A stretch of 64,000 nucleotides of DNA from Leuctra nigra. Lineage: Eukaryota; Arthropoda; Insecta; Plecoptera; Leuctridae. The position numbers were made by a program, and so were the translations under genes. Below the pieces are notes generated by a model that searched no databases, was not told where the DNA came from, and was given only the letters and a program-made list of their open reading frames with translations. This document shows, piece after piece, positions 59,663 through 64,000 of the stretch. The stretch covers positions 54,337,411-54,401,410 of the forward strand of contig OW203762.1 in assembly GCA_934045905.1 (NCBI GenBank). The letters run 5' to 3'. Numbering within the stretch: position 1 is the first letter of the stretch; every line of letters begins with the position of its first letter.

Positions 59663-59964
59663 CAGGAGACACAAACATATTGTCGGTCGATGTACTACCA
59701 AATACACCATAATACAAAAGATAATGTATTAGGGATACTTTTTGTGAATGCAGCCCCAGCCCAGAAGCTTTTACTAAATTTCATTTCAAGTTAGTTGGCT
59801 TCATTTCAAATTTGTTGACTTTCAGTTCAGTACTTTAGTAAAGGTTTGATCGAAGTATCAGTTTGGTAATTTCATTTTCGTGGTCAAATTAAAGTTGGTA
59901 TAGACGAGTGTCCTCCCAGAGGTTCTATTTTTACATCTGATTGGCTAGTCGGTGGAGGATCCGA

Positions 59965-61393
59965 TCCCTCTCTCACTGTCATCATCATGAGAGGACCAAG
60001 TGGAGGTGCCTGATTAAGTAGAGGTGCCTGATGACTTCTCTCACGCTGTCATGATCATGAGAGGACCAAGTGGAGGTGCCTTATGATCAAGTGGAGGTGC
60101 CTGATGATGACTTCTCTCACGCTGTCATGATCATGAGAGGACCAAGTGGAGGTGCCTTATGATCAAGTGGAGGTGCCTGATGACTTCTCTCACGCTGTCA
60201 TGATCATGAGAGGACCAAGTGGAGGTGCCTTATGATCAAGTGGAGGTGCCTGATGATGACTTCTCTCACGCTGTCATGATCATGAGAGGACCAAGTGGAG
60301 GTGCCTTATGATCAAGTGGAGGTGCCTGATGACTTCTCTCACGCTGTCATGATCATGAGAGGACCAAGTGGAGGTGCCTGATGACCAGGTAGAGGTGCCT
60401 GATGATTTCTCTCACGCTGTCATGATCATGAGAGGACCAAGTGGAGGTGCCTTATGATCAAGTGGAGGTGCCTGATGATGACTTCTCTCACGCTGTCTTG
60501 ATCATGAGAGGACCAAGTGGAGGTGCCTGATGACCAGGTAGAGGTGCCTGATGACTTATCTCACGCTGTCATGATCATGAGAGGACCAAGTGGAGGTGCC
60601 TTATGATCAAGTGGAGGTGCCTGATGATGACTTCTCTCACGCTGTCTTGATCATGAGAGGACCAAGTGGAGGTGCCTGATGACCAGGTAGAGGTGCCTGA
60701 TGACTTCTCTCACGCTGTCATGATCATGAGAGGACCAAGTGGAGGTGCCTGATGACCAGGTAGAGGTGCCTGATGACTTCTCTCACGCTGTCATGATCAT
60801 GAGAGGACCAAGTGGAGGTGCCTGATGACCAGGTAGAGGTGCCTGATGACTTCTCTCACGCTGTCATGATCATGAGAGGACCAAGTGGAGGTGCCTTATG
60901 ATCAAGTGGAGGTGCCTGATGATGACTTCTCTCACGCTGTCTTGATCATGAGAGGACCAAGTGGAGGTGCCTGATGACCAGGTAGAGGTGCCTGATGACT
61001 TCTCTCACGCTGTCATGATCATGAGAGGACCAAGTGGAGGTGCCTGATGACCAGGTAGAGGTGCCTGATGACTTCTCTCACGCTGTCATGATCATGAGAG
61101 GACCAAGTGGAGGTGCCTGATGACCAGGTAGAGGTGCCTGATGACTTCTCTCACGCTGTCATGATCATGAGAGGACCAAGTGGAGGTGCCTGATGACCAG
61201 GTAGAGGTGCCTGATGACTTCTCTCACGCTGTCATGATCATGAGAGGACCAAGTGGAGGTGCCTGATGACCAGGTAGAGGTGCCTGATGACTTCTCTCAC
61301 GCTGTCATGATCATGAGAGGACCAAGTGGAGGTGCCTGATGACCAGGTAGAGGTGCCTGATGACTTCTCTCACGCTGTCTTGATCATGAGAGT
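59965..61393. repeat. 73/76-bp tandem array, about 19 copies
   Basis: Unit ACTTCTCTCACGCTGTCATG, ATCATGAGAGGACCAAGTGG, AGGTGCCTGATGACCAGGTA, GAGGTGCCTGATG. CTCTCA...TGATCA...TGAGAG forms a stem. Early units use TTATGATCAAGTGGAGG in place of TGATGACCAGGTAGAGG, later units are uniform, so the array has an internal gradient. Confidence 0.95.
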
Positions 61394-64000
61394 CGAAGGG
61401 ACATCAGCATCACGGGATGATTTGTCTTGCTATCGCTGGATGATGGAAACGAACACCGAGAACCTTGCACTGCTCTGCATGTTCCAATTAGTTCCTTGCA
61501 AACCTGTCACGACGCTACATCCTAGAGAATTACTACCTCGACTTCAATGTTCTGTTTTACGTTGATTTGCACTTTGAAAACACGAACTTCTCCGATGTTT
61601 TTCGACAATAACTGTTAACTTCTACTCGAAGTACATTGAAACATTCTTGTTGTTGACGCCTATCGTCCTAAATTGCGTGAAAACGAAGGGTCAAAGACTA
61701 TCATCATTTCTCACAACGAGCTACTGCATAGTTTACTTGCTCGATGGTACAGGAAACGATCTAATTACACAAAAACTGCAACTTATCTGCGATTCTGCAG
61801 CACGTAACAGCGTTATATAACATATGGCAACCTGGAAGGACTGCGGGCATGGAGGCAGAGATTTTGACATAGATGTGTCTGATTCGAATTCAACATGTAA
61901 TAAAGTCGAGTGTTTTTAGGTGCGTGATTACACACTGCCGAAATGTAGAACCGAGCCGTCGAAATGGCAAAAAACATTTGAGAAGGTAAATAACCCGGGC
62001 TTTTGAACTCTGATTTGCGATCTAAAGAAGTGGTATAAAAAGTGAGGATATCAAGTTTATTATTTGGCAAGTAAAAAGGTACAATCTGATAAAAAGTTTT
62101 AAATACCTACGAAGCGTTGTCATGATGAATACATTGTAAGTTGGAATGATGATTCGAGGTGCTGTGAAACCGCTGAAACTCTTGCAAATGATTCTTCACG
62201 TCGCTTGCTGTCGCCAGAACGTGGACATTGTCCGCGACTTCCTGCGCGCCTTGTGCGGAGGCCGACGACGCGGCTCGCAACACAATGCGCCGTGTAACAG
62301 GACCTCGTCGAGAGGGTCTCGCACACGTGCCAGAGGGTCGGCGTCGGGGGCTGAAGTTGTAGCGTCGCCTCCGCGGCTTTCACATGGTAATCGTCTTCTG
62401 CACACCTTGAGGGGGCGTGGCCTCGAGATACGGATAATAGAAAAGAGTACCACGTGATCGAACTAATATTCTAAGACGCTGACAGTTAAACAATATGGCC
62501 GACGTTCTTAGCAAAATGGCAGATGATCAAATTGAAAATCTTTCTGGAGCTCGCAGCTGTCGTATAGAACGCATATTTGGATGTTTTAATTGTGTGCAGG
62601 CGAGACTACGCTGGTGGACGATCCATTAGCGCGACATGTAGGCGCATTGAATGCTGGAATAGGCGAACAGTTACGATACCACAGGCTCTGTGCATGCACA
62701 TGTGTGGGGGGAGGGGGTAATTGAGGCTTTACACTCACATTGAAGCTATAAAAACAAGTCAGTTCTGTTGTGTTCTACACTTAAACATGGACATGATTAG
62801 CATCAGTTGCTGGTAATAAAAGCACCTGCAGAGCTGCTAGATAATCGTTGACGTAAGAGGCTAATGGAAGATGTACCGGGGTAATTTATTGTTCCTGTAA
62901 TGAGTCAAAATTGTGTGCTGGGATCATTTCGTAGGCGGTGGGAGTTGCGGCCACATTTTAAGGGACCCGTGGAATTTAAATTTTGTAATTCTTAAAAGTT
63001 AGTATCGTTGAAATGTAACGTCGTAATGGTTTTATTATTGAAAATCGAAAGCTGGGCGAATTTGAATGTAAACTAATTTATAGGTAGTAATTACTTGAGT
63101 GGGGTATAACGCGGATCTCTGGTTCAGTAAGCAGCTCGGGTTGGGATGAAGTAACAATGGATGAATCAAATATAATTATACATTTGAATGATGGCCCCTT
63201 TGCATGTCTTGTGTATTTACTGGCGAGTCTGTGGACTCTGAGAATACAGAATATGCGTGGGCTTAATTGCAGGAGTCTGTTTGTCCACCTCGAAGACGCT
63301 CTGCCACTGATCATGCGCACTGCATGAGTCATGAAGTCAGGTGCATCGCATTGTGCAGACATGTTCTTGGAAGTTGTAGTTCCACTGTCGTGAGACCTCG
63401 GAACTGGTAGAGCGTTTTAATTAAAGTCTTAATTATTTTAAATATAGTTCAAGGTTTAAATTGTATAATTAGAAGGGGTCAAAACACACCTGCGACTATT
63501 AACAATTCCGCTGAGTTCTAATCCCTCCGCGATTGCGTTCCCATGGTGATGTGAAGGTGTCACATCGCTTCGTATCGCAGGAAGCTCTGGTTGATCGGCT
63601 GCTCTTCAGGCCCGCTACTTCCGCTCCCCGCGCACCTGAGCGACAACATGGACACGATCAGCCCGCAATTGTTTCACTTCATCACCGAGTGTGGGAATCC
63701 ACGGCGAACAACCCCTATCACATGCAGCATGGCGAGGGTGCGGGCAACACGCATGCGCAAGACACTTGTACCTTGGAATATCTATTCTAATGATTATCAT
63801 TACGTTCAGACTAATGATGTACTAATAAGCGTTATGCAAATGTTATGCGTCTTTACTTCTGATGATGGCAAGGTGGAGATGGCAATGCTAGAAATGATGG
63901 TTTAGACAGATATCATAGAACTAAGTGATAACTCCCATGATCATTATTTCAGGTACTTATCTAAATATCAAGCAACAGTTTCCAAACTGAACCTTGACGA

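Larger units (their letters stand above)
36610..64000 (+). other. Third intron of the long-intron gene, open at the window end
   Basis: 27.4 kb with no recognisable exon in phase 1. Minisatellites at 42.7, 44.5, 47.2, 50.3, 58.4 and 60.0 kb, foldbacks at 42.4 and 49.2 kb, SINE-like copies, poly-G tracts, and motif-dense blocks at 51.8, 56.5 and 57.1-57.7 kb. Unlisted stretches (37.8-39.3, 40-42, 45-47, 52-53, 54.5-56.3, 61.5-64 kb) show nothing I can name. An independent nested gene is not excluded. Confidence 0.45.

Noticed and set aside
62120..62457. Paired ORFs of about 90-100 codons on opposite strands
   Set aside because: Open frames reflect local GC richness; no domain, start context or splice support.
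63533..63905. Possible third coding exon of the long-intron gene
   Set aside because: With the required phase 1, the acceptor TATCGCAG gives an in-frame stop at once, and the alternative acceptor CTCTTCAG yields a sequence with no ETS or PNT similarity.

Overview
The window is nuclear DNA from an animal, most likely an arthropod. The evidence is spliceosomal GT-AG introns, a DNA polymerase epsilon gene split into at least 26 coding exons, a mitochondrial ATP synthase coupling factor 6 gene, LINE, hAT, MITE and tRNA-SINE-like debris, and many minisatellites. The coupling factor 6 protein resembles insect versions more than vertebrate ones, so I lean to an insect; the order is not determinable from sequence alone.

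Region 1 (1-20.4 kb, + strand): the 3' two thirds of the DNA polymerase epsilon catalytic subunit gene (POLE). It opens inside the exonuclease domain just before the Exo III motif and runs to the stop codon at 20286. I could place 26 consecutive exons. Their lengths sum to 5634 nt (1877 codons plus stop) with every splice phase consistent, which strongly supports the model. Introns hold a hAT-type non-autonomous transposon with 8-bp target duplications, a 5'-truncated LINE on the opposite strand with an 11-bp target duplication, several foldback MITEs (one with perfect 157-bp arms) and a second LINE fragment.

Region 2 (20.4-21.0 kb, - strand): a compact coupling factor 6 gene (ATP5PF/ATPsynCF6), tail-to-tail with POLE. 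The stop codons lie 244 bp apart and the two poly(A) signals about 30 bp apart.

Region 3 (about 21.5 kb to the end, + strand): the 5' part of a gene with very long introns. I see a likely 5' UTR exon, a first coding exon at 25.2 kb, a second at 36.5 kb, then at least 27 kb of intron running out of the window. The 81 encoded residues are acidic and contain an IKQE sumoylation-type motif in a context like the ETS1 N-terminus. I propose, with moderate to low confidence, an Ets1/pointed-type transcription factor whose PNT and ETS domains lie beyond the window. The gap between it and coupling factor 6 is probably a bidirectional promoter. The long introns carry nine or more unrelated tandem-repeat arrays, more foldback elements, tRNA-derived SINE-like copies, poly-G tracts confined to the + strand, and several homeodomain/GATA-motif-dense blocks that look like candidate enhancers.

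Functionally these are a replication gene, a respiratory gene and a probable developmental regulator. Nothing suggests they act as one pathway. I found no prokaryotic operon, CRISPR array, rRNA or intact tRNA gene.
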